Of a stretch of DNA of 64,000 bases, positions 47,905 through 60,657 are shown in pieces. The translations under genes and the position numbers were made by a program. Within the stretch, counting starts at the first letter, position 1. Every line of letters starts with the position of its first letter. The stretch is from Blastomussa wellsi (lineage: Eukaryota; Cnidaria; Anthozoa; Scleractinia; Plerogyridae), in the NCBI GenBank assembly GCA_947652115.1, contig OX393562.1, forward strand, positions 28,723,038-28,787,037, given 5' to 3'. Below the pieces are notes generated by a model that worked only from the letters and a program-made list of their open reading frames with translations, searched no databases and was not told the origin of the DNA.

Positions 47905-50900
47905 TGTGACTGTTAAGGCATCAGCGTTGGAGCTTCGACCGTAACATAAGAATGCCTCGTCATATAAGCTGCAAAGGTTTCAAAGTTTTCGTCTCTTAAT
48001 TAATGCCATTTCAGTTTCTTATCTCTAAACACCATTAAATCAGGCAGGTGCGTGAGATTGATTGATAGCATGCCCATTATCTTTTGCGTGGAGACATTTA
48101 CACAGGGAAATACTCAAAGTAATTAATCCCGACCTGTGGTCCAAAGGAAGAAACAACTATTTAAAATAAGCGTTTTGAATAAAAATATAAACACCTATTC
48201 ACGATCCGCGGTGGGGAACATGTGCTATTTAATCAAATCATTTCTTTTATATACTTTTTCACTGCTATAAAAGTTTGAATTGAAATTGGCTGACAGCGGT
48301 GTGTGCGTATGAAACCAGGAATTTTTAAGTCGTAAGACACATGATAGATTTGAAAAGAGACCGCCTATTAGAGCGCACACTAATATGACCATGATGACTG
48401 AGAAACTTTTGCAATTAAACTGTTTCTACGCTTGCATAACGTAAGAGAAAAACAAAGCGACAACAAAGTTACAAAAAAACATAATTGAACCTCAAAAAAT
48501 AATCGATTTTTTGAAACGAAAACCGAGAAAGAAGGCCTAAGACACATTAACCCTTTGTTCATCAGTGATTGACTTTAAATCGTTTTGGAATCGACCTTTG
48601 CCAGTTCAAACCAAAACAAAGAAAGAAAAATAACGCCAAGAAAATGTAGGAAAACGAGTTGATAATCAGATTGCATCAGATTCAATAAGGTTTGATTAAC
48701 GGCAACTTGCTTCTTCTAGCTAAAGCAGTAATTCCATGTGGCAAAGTTACATCAATTTGAGAGGCATTTTAGCGACAATTATCATTTGTTCAATCTTTCA
48801 AGATTTTATCTTATTGTTGAAGCCGTTCTCGGTCATGGAAAAATAATTTCCTTCGACCCGATCGCGTGAAATCATGATACGCATCGTGCAGAACTGTTAC
48901 TAAAATCGTCCTCAGTTCGATGGCAGTCTTGGCAGAACGCTGATCTGGCGTAGTAAATTGACACATTAAGGCATTTAGATGAGTTTTTAATCGAAGAAAC
49001 ACAACGTTTTTACCGAAACAGCATTTTCTGCAATTTTCCACTGATTTCTGGTCGTGTGACCCCAAGCAGCCTTTGGTTTATCTTTTGTTTGCAAAGGGAA
49101 ACTTTAAACGTCGGTTTACAAAAGAAACATTCTTTTGAATTGAATGTGATTCATGAGCACTGTTTTAGTGCGTCAACTTCGAATAGAACAAACCCATTTA
49201 CACTGTTCCGTTTTACAGAATGAGAGAGTTTTTCGTGACCACCTTGTAAACGAGTTTAGGCTCTTCAGTTTAATTAAAACAACAATCTCTTAAAATAAAG
49301 CGACCGCCTCTTATAACTTAGCTCACACTGACTATTTGACCGATAAACCAAAATGATCCTTACACGCGTTTTTACCAAGATGCCTCTGCCTTTTCATCGG
49401 TAGACGTTGGAATCTCGTAGACAAGAACCGAAATGCGTCTAAAACATGCGGCAAACTCAGGGGAGGTGGAGGGCTGGCAAAGTTTGATCCTTGGATTGGA
49501 TGATAATCCATAAGCCCCGAAGAGAAAGAGAGAAATTTTTACCGGCACAAGCGCCCGTAGTTTTCTGTCGTTTCTTTTTTACAGCTTATCGATTTGAAAA
49601 AATGCCAATGTTAGCTATTTTTGTTCTGTTGAAGGTCACACAGATATTTAATGTTATTGTGGCATTCTAATCAATACATATTTTTCTTTTAAATTGTGAC
49701 GTAAATTTATAAGAAAGTACGTCAAATAAATTTGAAAATCGGAAACAGAAATTGGTAATTTAAGACCAACCCACAGAGAACATAAATCATTCCTTTTACA
49801 CATTCAAGACTTGTAAGGAACATTTTCCTCCATCATAGTGTTTAAACTAAAACTTCAAAAAGATTATCGTGAGATAATAAAATTATAATAATTTATAAAT
49901 TTATACATCTTTTGTAGAAGAATTTAATGGTATAAAACGGGTTGGTGCTTAACATAGGGATAATTAATAACCTCACTGCACCTATTCCCCTTCGGCGAAT
50001 TGTATGAGTATAAAACATGAGGCAAGCTTGCTGGCCTCAATATGAGGCCGACTATAGAACCGATGCAAGAACAATCACATAGGACAAAGGATAATAATTT
50101 TTGTACATCCCCAAACCAATAGCTATATTTTTGATTATTATATAGACAGCTGACCGAAAAAACTGTTGCTATCAAACTTATCATGCCTACTTGTTCGTAT
50201 TTTTACGAATGTTGAATTCGTATTTTTAACCATTGAAAAGTTTTTATGCCAATGACCCAGAATCTTCTTGTGGCTTTCTTTCATAAACAATAACTTTAAC
50301 AAAATGAGTGACGCCATCTGGGAGTCTCTTACAAATTGGAAACAACTTTTATTATTATTAAAGTTTTTAGATTATTAGCTGCCCCGCGGCGAGCTTTACT
50401 CCAACAAAACTAAAATAGAATGAAATACATCTTCCCACGGCTGGATACATATATCTAAAGTAAAATGTGAAAAATTACTTATCACTTAAAAACTTGTTTA
50501 TTTATCTAGCTTTAGCCGCAATTGATTAAAAGCAAAGGTTTTTTATCGTAACTTGACTCACAGTCTATTTTAAAGTATTTGTTATGTTAAGGCATGTGGA
50601 GAAAAATGATAAATAAATGAATAAATGAAGTGATCGACCTTGGGTAATCTCAGCAAGCGGCGGTTGTGGATTATCGCGAGCTTATTTCGGTGAATTCTGG
50701 CCTTCCTCCGCCTTCAAACCCCAGCCTAGAATATTCAAATTGATTAAGTTAAGTAACAAAAATTACAGACGATCACTAGACAAAAAGCTACTGCATGCCG
50801 GTACTATCAAATACGGGGATTGAAAAAACTATGTTTGAGCACTACTATGTGTAAATGAAAGTCATCCCGGAAATTTAGAATGCTGTGCCCAATTGTGGAG

Positions 50901-52354
50901 GAATTGTCAAAAAGAATACCTCATTTTAACAACATTACATCACGTTTCCCCAAAATTTCCTGCAAAATCTTGGCACCGTCCTCCCCTCACGTATCTAATC
51001 ACACAAGAAAAGCGTGAAAGGTTTGTGCTAACAGGACATTATAATTATATTGCCTTTTTTGCTATATAGTTTTACGAGTCTTGTTTTAATTAAATATTAT
51101 CCAACTGAAAAGCAGACTTTGAACTTTAGTCTGAAACTGCTGCATTGTGGAAAACAGTGAACTAACTGGTTTTCTTCATACAAATATCGAGGGTTATTTT
51201 TGTTTTTTTCACAAGTTATTTGTTGTACAAAGTGAAGTTGGATAATAAAACGTATGTACAACATAAAAAGACAGTTATCGGAAAATTCCACATGGAAACG
51301 CTAGACAGCTACAGATAACCTGCCTTCCGCCCCATCCCTTTGCGCTACCACGGCGTAGAGTCATGATTGATCGTTCGATTTTACGCATCTGTAATGTTCC
51401 TGTTTCTGATAAAGACGTATGGTTTCACTCACTCATCGAAATCCTGTTCGTGTCCTGCGCCATTCTTATATATATGATGGGCAAATCGGAACGCTATTGT
51501 TATGAACACAGCGTGCGTCTGACGGTCTCCAATAGATCGCCGGTATTGCTTGATAACCCATGCGCGCGTTATTTGATCGATGTACGTCTGAATCGAATGT
51601 ATTCGCCCGCTTTATATTGGTCTACATCCAAGCTTGTTATATTATGAACATGTTGAAGAAATTTAGCTGACGAGTTAATATTGGAGCTCTTTGCGGTATA
51701 ATATAATTTTTCAAGGATCTTGTGAATGATGTGAAGTATATATATATATCATTCCTCACTTTCGATCTTGTGAATATTAATTACTCAGATGTTCATTTAA
51801 ATGAAAAAAGGAGTGGCGGGCAGAAAAATCTTTGTCGCGGAACCTCCTCGCCGATGGAAACGCGGTGTGGTGATATAGCCAATATGAAAACTTTTTGCAG
51901 TCAGCTGCGTTCTGGCGTTTGAAATTTTCTTGATATCGAAGCTTGACAAGGGTATAAACTCCAGAAAAGTTTAAGAATAGAATACCCTCGTGTGGGGTAA
52001 AAGTTTTAATATGCTGACTATCTACTTTGCTTACATTTTTTGTAGGCTTATAAGCTATCCTCTGGCATAGATGTTGTGATAATTGAAGTTTTGGATAATA
52101 CAGGATTAATCTTTGCCCTAGCAGTGAGCTTTAAAAGGATTTTCTTATAAAATGCTTTTAATTAAAAGATGGTGAGCCCTCAAGAAAAGGTGTTCATTTT
52201 AATTTTCCCCATCAGTAGGGAAAAGAATTCGATGCACCTAAAGCTTGACTACGCATGTATAGCGACGGCGATGGCTTGTCCGCAGCCTGTTTCACAATGC
52301 ACAAAATAAGCGATGGACTGGGTCTGATATTTATATGATCGGTTTTTCACTAAG

Positions 52355-52598
52355 TGGCCCTATTTATGGTAGGGACGGATCATCCGTGTAGTATAAATAC
52401 GGGAAGAACTTTGGGAGGAACTATCAGTGTGTCTTGAAAGATTATCCACGATGGATAATTATTTATTGGATTATTATTCAGATGGATGACCCGTCTGTTT
52501 GCCCGTATTTATACACAGACGAATTATCGGACAGATTACCGTTCTCTGCACAAATTCATCCCAGACGGATGATCCGTCTCTAGTATAAATCGGGCCAA
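52355..52598. mobile_element. Inverted-repeat element with GACGGATCATCCGT ends
   Basis: tggccctatttat...gacggatcatccgt on the left pairs with gacggatgatccgtc...atttatactcgggcca-like sequence on the right over ~33 bases. Inner halves again carry atggat/ccgtctg words. No ORF is inside. Confidence 0.65.
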
Positions 52599-53095
52599 TG
52601 GGATTTTCCTCTTGTTAGAACACGTGCGTTCTCTGTAAGCACTCATTACATTATTGGTTGGTACGTATTACATTTATGTGTTTTATTCATGGGCGATAAA
52701 CTATTACCGAAAAGATGACAGACTTAGAAGAGGGCTGTATAATGGCGTTAAAGAGGGAAGGTATGTTCATCGCGACCGTTTTAAAGATTGGGCGGGGATC
52801 TCAGAGTCACCCCTTAAGATGTTAAAGTCGTCCGGTAGAATGTTCTTTGTTCTGTGAATCGTGATTGAAGTGTATTCCGTGAGGCGTGAAATGCAAAAGT
52901 CCTTGGCTGTGAATCGTGAATAGATAAAAAAATAAATCGTGAATGTCTAAAGTTGAGTTCGTAGCTGAATTTCACTGCATTGTAATCAGATTTTTTCCGT
53001 GACCTTAGTGAATTTTTCGTGATTCGTGAAATCGAAAATTTACTATCGGGACTTCGTGACAAGACCCCCCACTGCCGCCCCCCCCCCCCTCATTT

Positions 53096-53182
53096 TATTC
53101 ACGAGTTGCTAGGCATAAAAAAAAACGAACGAGTGAGCGCAGCGAAAGAGTGAGTTTTTTGATGCATAGCAACGAGTGAATA
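53096..53182. repeat. Short foldback element
   Basis: tattcacgagttgctaggca pairs with tgcatagcaacgagtgaata. The loop is ~45 bases and purine-rich. Confidence 0.65.
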
Positions 53183-53784
53183 TATATAAAAATCGTTCAA
53201 GCACTTCCCATGGTGTAATGTTTTTATTTCATACGTTCTGAGATTTTTTCTTACTAAAAGCTGCGCGCTTGTTGCCCTCCACTGTGAAGTACTATCGTTC
53301 GTGTCTCTGATTGGACGAATGATGTATTTCCACAGTCGTTCGTTTAGTATGTATGAAACAAAAAATAATTTTAAAATGAAGTTTGAACACAGAACCTAAA
53401 GTAATGAAAGGGACGACGACAGTTCAGTTCCGTTTTCACGGGGATGACTTCATATTTCAACTATCTTTTCATTCAAAATTTACTCTGAAACATTATTTGC
53501 ACGGGAGAAAAGCTATCAAGCTGTCGCAATAGAATTTTGGCAAAAACGTTATATGCCGAGTCCTTTGTCATGTTTGTACGCGCTTTAACTAATTTGAAAA
53601 CTTCCGTGCTTTCTGTGACTTCTGTCAGCAAAAAACGAAGAAATGCGTGCAAATAAATTCAGAATAAATTTCTGACCATAACTTCTGGAACTAACCTTCA
53701 CTCAAAGCTGCCCAAAGTCAAAGGGGTCGTCAATCAACAACATTCATCGAATGGCCCTCTGGCTCGGAATGCACTGGCAACGAG

Positions 53785-54073
53785 TTTGGTTAGCTAAATT
53801 AGACTACAAAATCACCCTGGTTAGCCTATTATTACACTGCGGTTAGCCTACAAAGCAATCCGGTTAGCCTACTGAGCACTGCGGTTAGCCTATTAAGCAA
53901 TCCGGTTAGCATACTGAGCACTGCAGTTAGCCTACTAAACAATTCAGTTAGCCTACAAAGCCGACTGAGCTAGGTTAGCCTACTGAGCACTGCGGTTAGC
54001 CTACTAAGCAATCCAGTTAGCCTACTAAGCACTGTGGTTAGCCTACTAAGCACTGCGGTAATACGGTTAGCTC
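53785..54073 (+). repeat. GGTTAGCCTACTRAGCA minisatellite
   Basis: About 13 diverged tandem copies of a 21-22-base unit, ggttagcctactgagcactgc with variants. Alternating units end in ...cactgc and ...caatcc, suggesting a ~43-base higher-order unit in part of the array. Confidence 0.85.
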
Positions 54074-54130
54074 TCAAGAATGGTAAGGGTAACACAATAA
54101 ATTCTTAAAATTTTCAGTATTCGGCAGCCG

Positions 54131-54197
54131 GTCTCGGTACTGTAGTGGTTAGTGGGAAGTAGCTCGTGATCTGAAAGACCCGGGATCGATTCCACCT
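54131..54197 (+). repeat. tRNA-like sequence, probably a SINE head
   Basis: tactgtagtggttagtggga resembles an A-box region and cccgggatcgattccacct a B-box. It lies immediately after the minisatellite. No full cloverleaf was drawn, so a working tRNA is unlikely. Confidence 0.4.
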
Positions 54198-55386
54198 CTA
54201 TGCTTTTATGGTAGACTTTGTTTTTTCTCTTTATTAGACAAAAAATCAATGTCTAAAAAAATCGAAGTGTTGGGGGCCATTCAAGAGATGTTATCGAGTG
54301 CCGACCAAATTAAAGGGACACTATCTCGATTTTGCGCACGCGCGAGCGCCGACTGCCTTTTGAACTAAAACAATAGAACTGTCACTTTGAATTCGTTTTC
54401 CCTGCGTGATCCGCTCTTTATTATGGGAAGAGTATAAAAGAAGAGACCGATACAACGCAGATAGAAATAACAAAAGGAAATGCAGTCTAAACAAGACTAG
54501 ATCGCCGAAGAAGCTAGTCAAACATATTTCGATTTCATTGCACGCTATTTCCTTTCCAAAAGCTATGTTTATTCAGCTGACCTTGTCGGTTGTGCTTTTT
54601 CTGTAAGAGCTCACCAAGTCAGGGAAGAAACGTGTCGGCTGTCCATGTAAAACTGCAGATAAAAACAGTACTGACCAGTATAGCTGCGGAACACAGCAAA
54701 AGCCATGCGAGAACAAGGCCACAGTAAGATCACGGTTCAAAACAAGCCTAAATCTGTAAATTGTTCGCCGGAAATATGGTGAATCGCGGGTATTGTTCAT
54801 ATCACGCACAGGTCGTCAAAAGCTGTTACAGTTTTTTGTCGTATTCCACTGAACTACCCTTATAGAGAAATAAGTGAAGACCGTAGAAGACACTTGGAAA
54901 ACCAAAGAGTAAAGGTTAATTTCACCCGTGTTGAAGAACACGGTCAGCTTTCGGCCTCTTTCAAGTCTCGGGGATCGATTTCCTTGCGTAAATCTACTAT
55001 GTTTTTGGGCTCCATTTATTTTTAGTCTTTCTCCGAATTTCGGAACTTTTCCGAAAGCCGCCAGGAGAAAGCAGCGCGATAGCGTCTTCGTCCACCGCCA
55101 TAACGCTTCCCTCCTCTCGAACCTCAGTCACACGGCATTGAAAACAACGCCAAAAATTCTCGATTTCAGAAAAAATTGGCACTAAACTGACGAGAACAGA
55201 ATATCACTAATCCACAATTCTGAGTAGTTTTAGGGTGATATCGAAGTCGACTGAGGACGATGCAAACGGATTTTTGAATACGCTACATCACTTCTCGGAC
55301 TTATCGCATCAGTCCTGTCTAAAAATGAAACATTGGCGCATGCGCAGAATTTGTAAACTTGCAAACTCTACGTGCAGCACATTCAT

Positions 55387-55557
55387 ACACCTTATTCCAA
55401 AATGGCTACCATCTTAATATTCTTTTGTTGGTATTCAAATTAGCCCTTCTTGCCTCGTTTTTAAGCTCAAAAATCAAAAGAATATTTTATCTTGAACGAG
55501 GCAACAAGGGCCAATTTGTGTGTGCATAAATCAGCGACCATTTTGAAATAAGGTGTA
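55387..55557. mobile_element. MITE with ACACCTTATTYCAAAATGG ends
   Basis: acaccttattccaaaatgg on the left pairs with ccattttgaaataaggtgta on the right. Inner words gcccttcttgcctcg and cgaggcaacaagggc also pair, so the element is partly palindromic. Its right end abuts the next element. Confidence 0.75.
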
Positions 55558-55560
55558 TTT

Positions 55561-56236
55561 AAGCAACAGACCACACTTTCTATGGATTTATAGGGGTAAT
55601 AACCCACGCAGGATGTTTAGGAGAACACGAGAAAAGTTTGTAAATCACGAGCCACAGGCGAGTGATCTACAAACTTTTCGAGTGTTCTACCAAACATCCC
55701 AAGTGGGTTATTATCCCTATAAACCCATAGAAAGTGTGGTCTATTGCTTTTATATAATAATTCAGAAGACGCTCGATTTTTCCATCGGTTTACCGGCACA
55801 ATGAACCATAGCTGATTGACCAATCAGAGCGAGCGCATTGATCTTGTTATTATATAAAATGAATGACTCGATCCGGTCACAATTTGCTGGATTCCCTCGG
55901 CGAAGTTCTTTTACATCATTGAATTCATTTTCTTCTGTTATCTGTTTAGCTTTTCCTTTCCTTCCTTGTGGATTTTAGGGATTTAAAACTTTAAAAACGT
56001 TTTCGTCGCGTTGATCTGTGGATTTTGATGCTGAGCTGAACACGTGCTTCATTCTTTCAGCCGTGGTGATTGGTTCCTCGCGATACTCGATGACTGTGTT
56101 GAGAATAAGCAACTTGATCACGAAATCAAAATTTGATTATTATTTATTTGACAAAGGCGAAAAGCTTTTTAAAAAATTTACAAGCTTGGCTTAATTACGT
56201 CGGTAAATCCCCTAGAAAGTGTGGTCTATTGCTTAA
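55561..56236. mobile_element. TIR element with a palindromic left part
   Basis: Outer ends aagcaacagaccacactttc and gaaagtgtggtctattgctt are inverted, both flanked by TTAA-like sequence. A further inverted end copy lies inside at 55722-55752. It makes the first 190 bases a hairpin (words gtttaggagaacac, agtttgtaaatcac and complements). No transposase ORF was found. Confidence 0.7.
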
Positions 56237-59200
56237 ATGAATGATTACTTAGTAAGCAAATCAAGTAAAGAACTCAGAAAATACCTAAGAACAAGAAATG
56301 CCTGTGAATTTGCCCATGAACAGAATAAACTAAAGGCGCTGATTAACAATAATTGTGCAACAGCGAGTGCAATTATAGCTACAACATGACAGACGTTTAC
56401 TTTAGGAAACGATTTGAAAAGAACACCTGGCAGTGCTTTTGTTCGTAAATACACTAATGCATCGTTCTATTCATGATTAATGCAACGTTCTATTCAGATT
56501 TTGCATTTATTCCACAAGGCCAGTAAACGTTTAACATTTTATCTAGATTTTTAATGTATAATTATAGTTCTTTCAATGCCATAAGAAGGGTCACTAAGCA
56601 AATAAATTTCGCAGTACTGTAAAATGAGTTTCGAAATCATAGCAATTCTGGAAACACACATCCTGGAGACAATGGAACAAGCGGAGGAGGAGGAAGAAGA
56701 ACACACGAGAGTTGAGAGTCACGAACCCGCAAGCTCCACAGTCCCCGCCAATCATTAAATTTGTGCATGGGATCGGAGGGCGTAAATAGACTGACGGGCG
56801 GGGGAGTAATTTTCCTCCAGTCAGTAAAAAAATTGGGAAAGAAAAAAGTGCTTTTCCTCAGGCAAGAAGCTATGGTTTTGGCAAGCTGTACTTCCACTAA
56901 CATATATTGCGCTAATCATGGTTTGGAGAATAGTCAGTTGAAGGTCTAGCTTTGTTCATGCAAACGCCAAACTTTCCCTTCCCTAAATATCACACTGAAA
57001 AAATACGAATACAAGTTATTTCTTTGTTAGGATTATCAAAATGGCGTACAGAAATCACATTAACTTGTGGAGTGTTTACAAACCCCGGCTTTCTTTTCTC
57101 GAGATTCAGAGATCTAAAAGGCGACCTTCGCGAAATTATTTTTCAAAGGCTTGCACTCAAACGTTGCGCTTTCTGTTTAAGATGCTGCAATATGGCAAGT
57201 TTGTGAAGGATCTACGTCATCGTTCGTGCACTTTGAAAAATTTAGCCTAAAGTTTTCAAAATCATTATTTCCAATCCGTTTCAATCTTCTCCATCCTCAG
57301 CCGTCCTAGTTCCTTTTTAGTTTAGTATCACTCCTTTGGTGTTTTTCTTCCTTAGCAAACTATTATTTTTAGGTTTCCTAAATTTTAAGGGTAATTTCGG
57401 TTGTTGAAGAAATAACTCAAAATATCATGACGCAGCATTTTTAACGGTTCAAAAACGTAACCATCAGCGGCGGTCTTTGAAGAAAAAAAGAAGATTCGCC
57501 TTCGCGAGCGAAACCTGAAATTCTTTCAGCGAAAACGATTTCGAAATTTATAGCATCGAAATCTTCAAACAACGTAAAGAAACCCAAAGACAAAATGTTA
57601 AAACAGAATTTAAATGACTAACTACATTACTACAAAGTTCAGTCGACTCATAGTGCCTTGGCAGAAAACGGCAAAAATTAACAGTTGCATTCATCGAGTT
57701 TCACGCCAAACTTTGGCGTTTTCCCTTTCACGGTTGAATTCAACCCAGAATAATATTCCTCTTAACATTAAGTTGGTGATTTTCTCTTTAAAAGAGTCCC
57801 GTTTGGATGTAATTTGTCGCTTTTTTTCGAGAACTAAACAGCTTGAAGAGGGCGATGTCGCTATCCGACTACTATGTCATTTCCGACATTTACGTGTAAT
57901 ATCCATTTTTTTAACACTAGCATTAGCCAGTGAGCGTGCGAGAATTTCTACAGTTATGTTATGGTAAAAGATTGTTTTCTTCAAACATGTCTGGGTTACT
58001 GTGTGGGCACTCTTGCTGCACTGCACTTGTTAAAATGATTTGCGCTTGGCTCTCTCTCCAGTCTCTCTCTGTCAAAAAACCAAATATCTCCATTTGCAAC
58101 GTCTAAAGCGAGACAAGGGGTCCTACTTGGAACAGACATAGTTCCCATATTGTCTAAATTCCCATCATTGGATTAGCTGCGGTAGATGATTCTTGGTTTA
58201 GGCAAAAACTGGGAATTTCAGTTTTCATTAAGACATTACTAGCTGCAAAACTATGTTTCTTGTGTGATGCAAATTTGTGGTGCCAAGTTTCAAGAACAGT
58301 GCATCAATGGTTTTAGAGCTATTGTTTATTCAGTATTTCATCATTTTTTAGTTCAAACCAAATGACATTATCACTGATCTAATTTGCATAATAGTAAAAT
58401 GTTAATATCTCTAAAACGAAAAAAGATATTTCAAAAAGTAAAACGCCATTCTTCTGAATTTTGAAAGGCCTTTCATGTCATATACACTTTAAACATTTCT
58501 AGTCCTATATTTAATTATTGATTGGTATATTAACCTCTAGCTGTGACCCACCCAGCATAACCCAGGACTCACTGAGCAAGAATCGAAGGCTAAATATGTG
58601 TATTAATTGGATGTACTGAAGTTTGTAAGTTAGTTGTGGAACTTCAGATCCACCTATCCATGCCAGCTGTTCCTCACTTTATCTGTTCCCTAGCTCAACT
58701 GTTGCTGGCTGGCAAAATGGTTCAGTATATGTTTTCTCATGGGAATTATCACTAAAAAATACTACTTCTCGACGAAGGCTTGAATCTCGTTGAGAAGAGT
58801 GGATTTCAACGACTTTCCTTTTCACTTCCGCGCGTTTTTTGTTTGTTCTAATTGCTGGCTGCCGGGGAAAAATTATGGATCATGTGCGGGCAAAAAGGAA
58901 CAGGTAAATTTTTCTCAGCACCACTCAAGAACACCTGAAAATGTTTTAATATCAAATACTGCTTTCCTTCATTTCCATAAAAGAATGCATTTTGCCACAG
59001 TTTGGTCGTTGGGTGCCCCTGCTCACGACGTTAGAACAGATATTGATAAGACCTGCAAAGTGGTAAGGACAACAACGCAACACCTGCTAACACGGTAACT
59101 GACATTTCTCATGGAAATTTATCATGCGGTACATCACACTTGTCGGTTTCAGCTTATCGTGTTAACCAGCGGTTACACGCGATAAAGATTGCAGAGGTAA

Positions 59201-60657
59201 AAAAAAAATGTTGATTTCAAACGTACGTAGCATCGTGACGGGCATCAAAACACCATTTCTACTTATCACGTTACATGTCATGGGCGCTTCGTTTGATCTT
59301 TTCGACGTGTCCGTGGAAATTTTCCTCGGGAAATGTCGGTCACAATCGCTAACAGCAGTTTCCCGTGGTAAAAGGCTCATTTACCGTGGTAGAAATGCCG
59401 CATGTAACCGCACCTGTTGTGGGCTAGAAGTCCCCACATTGTTTTCTACATCATGATCAGTAGAGCACACTGTAAGCACGTGCACAGCTTGCTGTTATCT
59501 CTAGCTATTTAAAATGAGAGCAAACCCTGCTGCTGGAAGTCGGCCAGTGATTGGCCGTGGTTGCAATTCACGATGCACGCATAGATTTCTATTTTCAGGT
59601 ACACACACATTGCAAAACCAATAATAATATATCGACTGGCTCCGCGGGAGGCATCTTAGCTGTTTCTTAACCACACCAATAGTTTTAATGAAACGAGACA
59701 ACGCCCTTTCTTAAACACGCTTCAGCTAAAGAAACAGGAACAAATTCAAGAAACCCATTTTATGAGTAAGAATCCAAAGGATAAACTAACTTCTGATAGA
59801 GAACTATTCCCGGGGGTGTGGGGCTTATATTCCAGTGATGGATCCTTGGAGGTTGAAATTTTTCTTGATGAGACGTTTCGGCTTCTGACTCTAAAATTGA
59901 TGTATTAAAATTGATGAAGACTTAATAATTAACCGGAACCTCTTAGTACCAAGAAAAAAAAAACACGAGTCAGCGACAAACATTATAACCGTTTTTCAGA
60001 GATGCCATCTCATGACTACAGCTATTTCATATTTAAAAGTATTTTTTATGTTAAGTTACAGTTGCATGGGTATGCGGATCCGCAAATAAACAGGAACTAA
60101 AAATCAAGAAATTGGCATTGAATTCTTCGTTTTTCTGGCAAGTGGCTCTTACTAGCTAACCAATGTTATACATCACACAGTCAAAAAGGTCTAAACTGAT
60201 ATCTGTAAAGGCAAAAATGAACTAGATCAACACATGAACAATTAAAAACGAGTATCGAAACAGTTTCATATGGAAGCCCTCCAACCTTCCCCCCTCCCCC
60301 CGAGGGTTAATATACAATTTTGACCATTAGCGTTACTTATTTCTCCGCCTTATTTACTTTTTGAGAATAAAGCCAAGCAATCATTTTTTGGGCATTTACC
60401 ATAATTAATAATTCTTAATCATCAGCTTTGCGTTTGGAAAAGGGAAGTGAGGATCAAATTGGCGGGTTCCTGGAGTTCCACGTGTTCGCTGAAAGCGCCA
60501 TTGGGTACTTAATTCTTCGTAAAACCAGAGTTAGCAATTTCATGCGGTTTTAGAACAGACGTTCGTACTAAATCTGCTCAGTTGAGGAAGGCGTTTCCGA
60601 CGGTAAATCATCACCACTTTAATCAGCTCAGGTTTGCGATAACACCACGCTTATTAA

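Larger units (their letters stand above)
47905..60657. other. Gene-free stretch between the two GPCR genes
   Basis: No supported exon was seen in 12.7 kb. ORFs such as 51363-51647, 57614-57967 and 58790-59098 (plus) have no signal peptide, motif or splice context. Repeats cluster at 52.3-56.2 kb and are listed separately. A degenerate series of cgtgaat words lies at 52.85-53.05 kb, followed by a C run at 53.08 kb. Confidence 0.5.

Noticed and set aside
54900..54985. Second tRNA-like sequence near 54.9 kb
   Set aside because: Only a B-box-like ggggatcgatttcc is visible; no A-box at the right distance.
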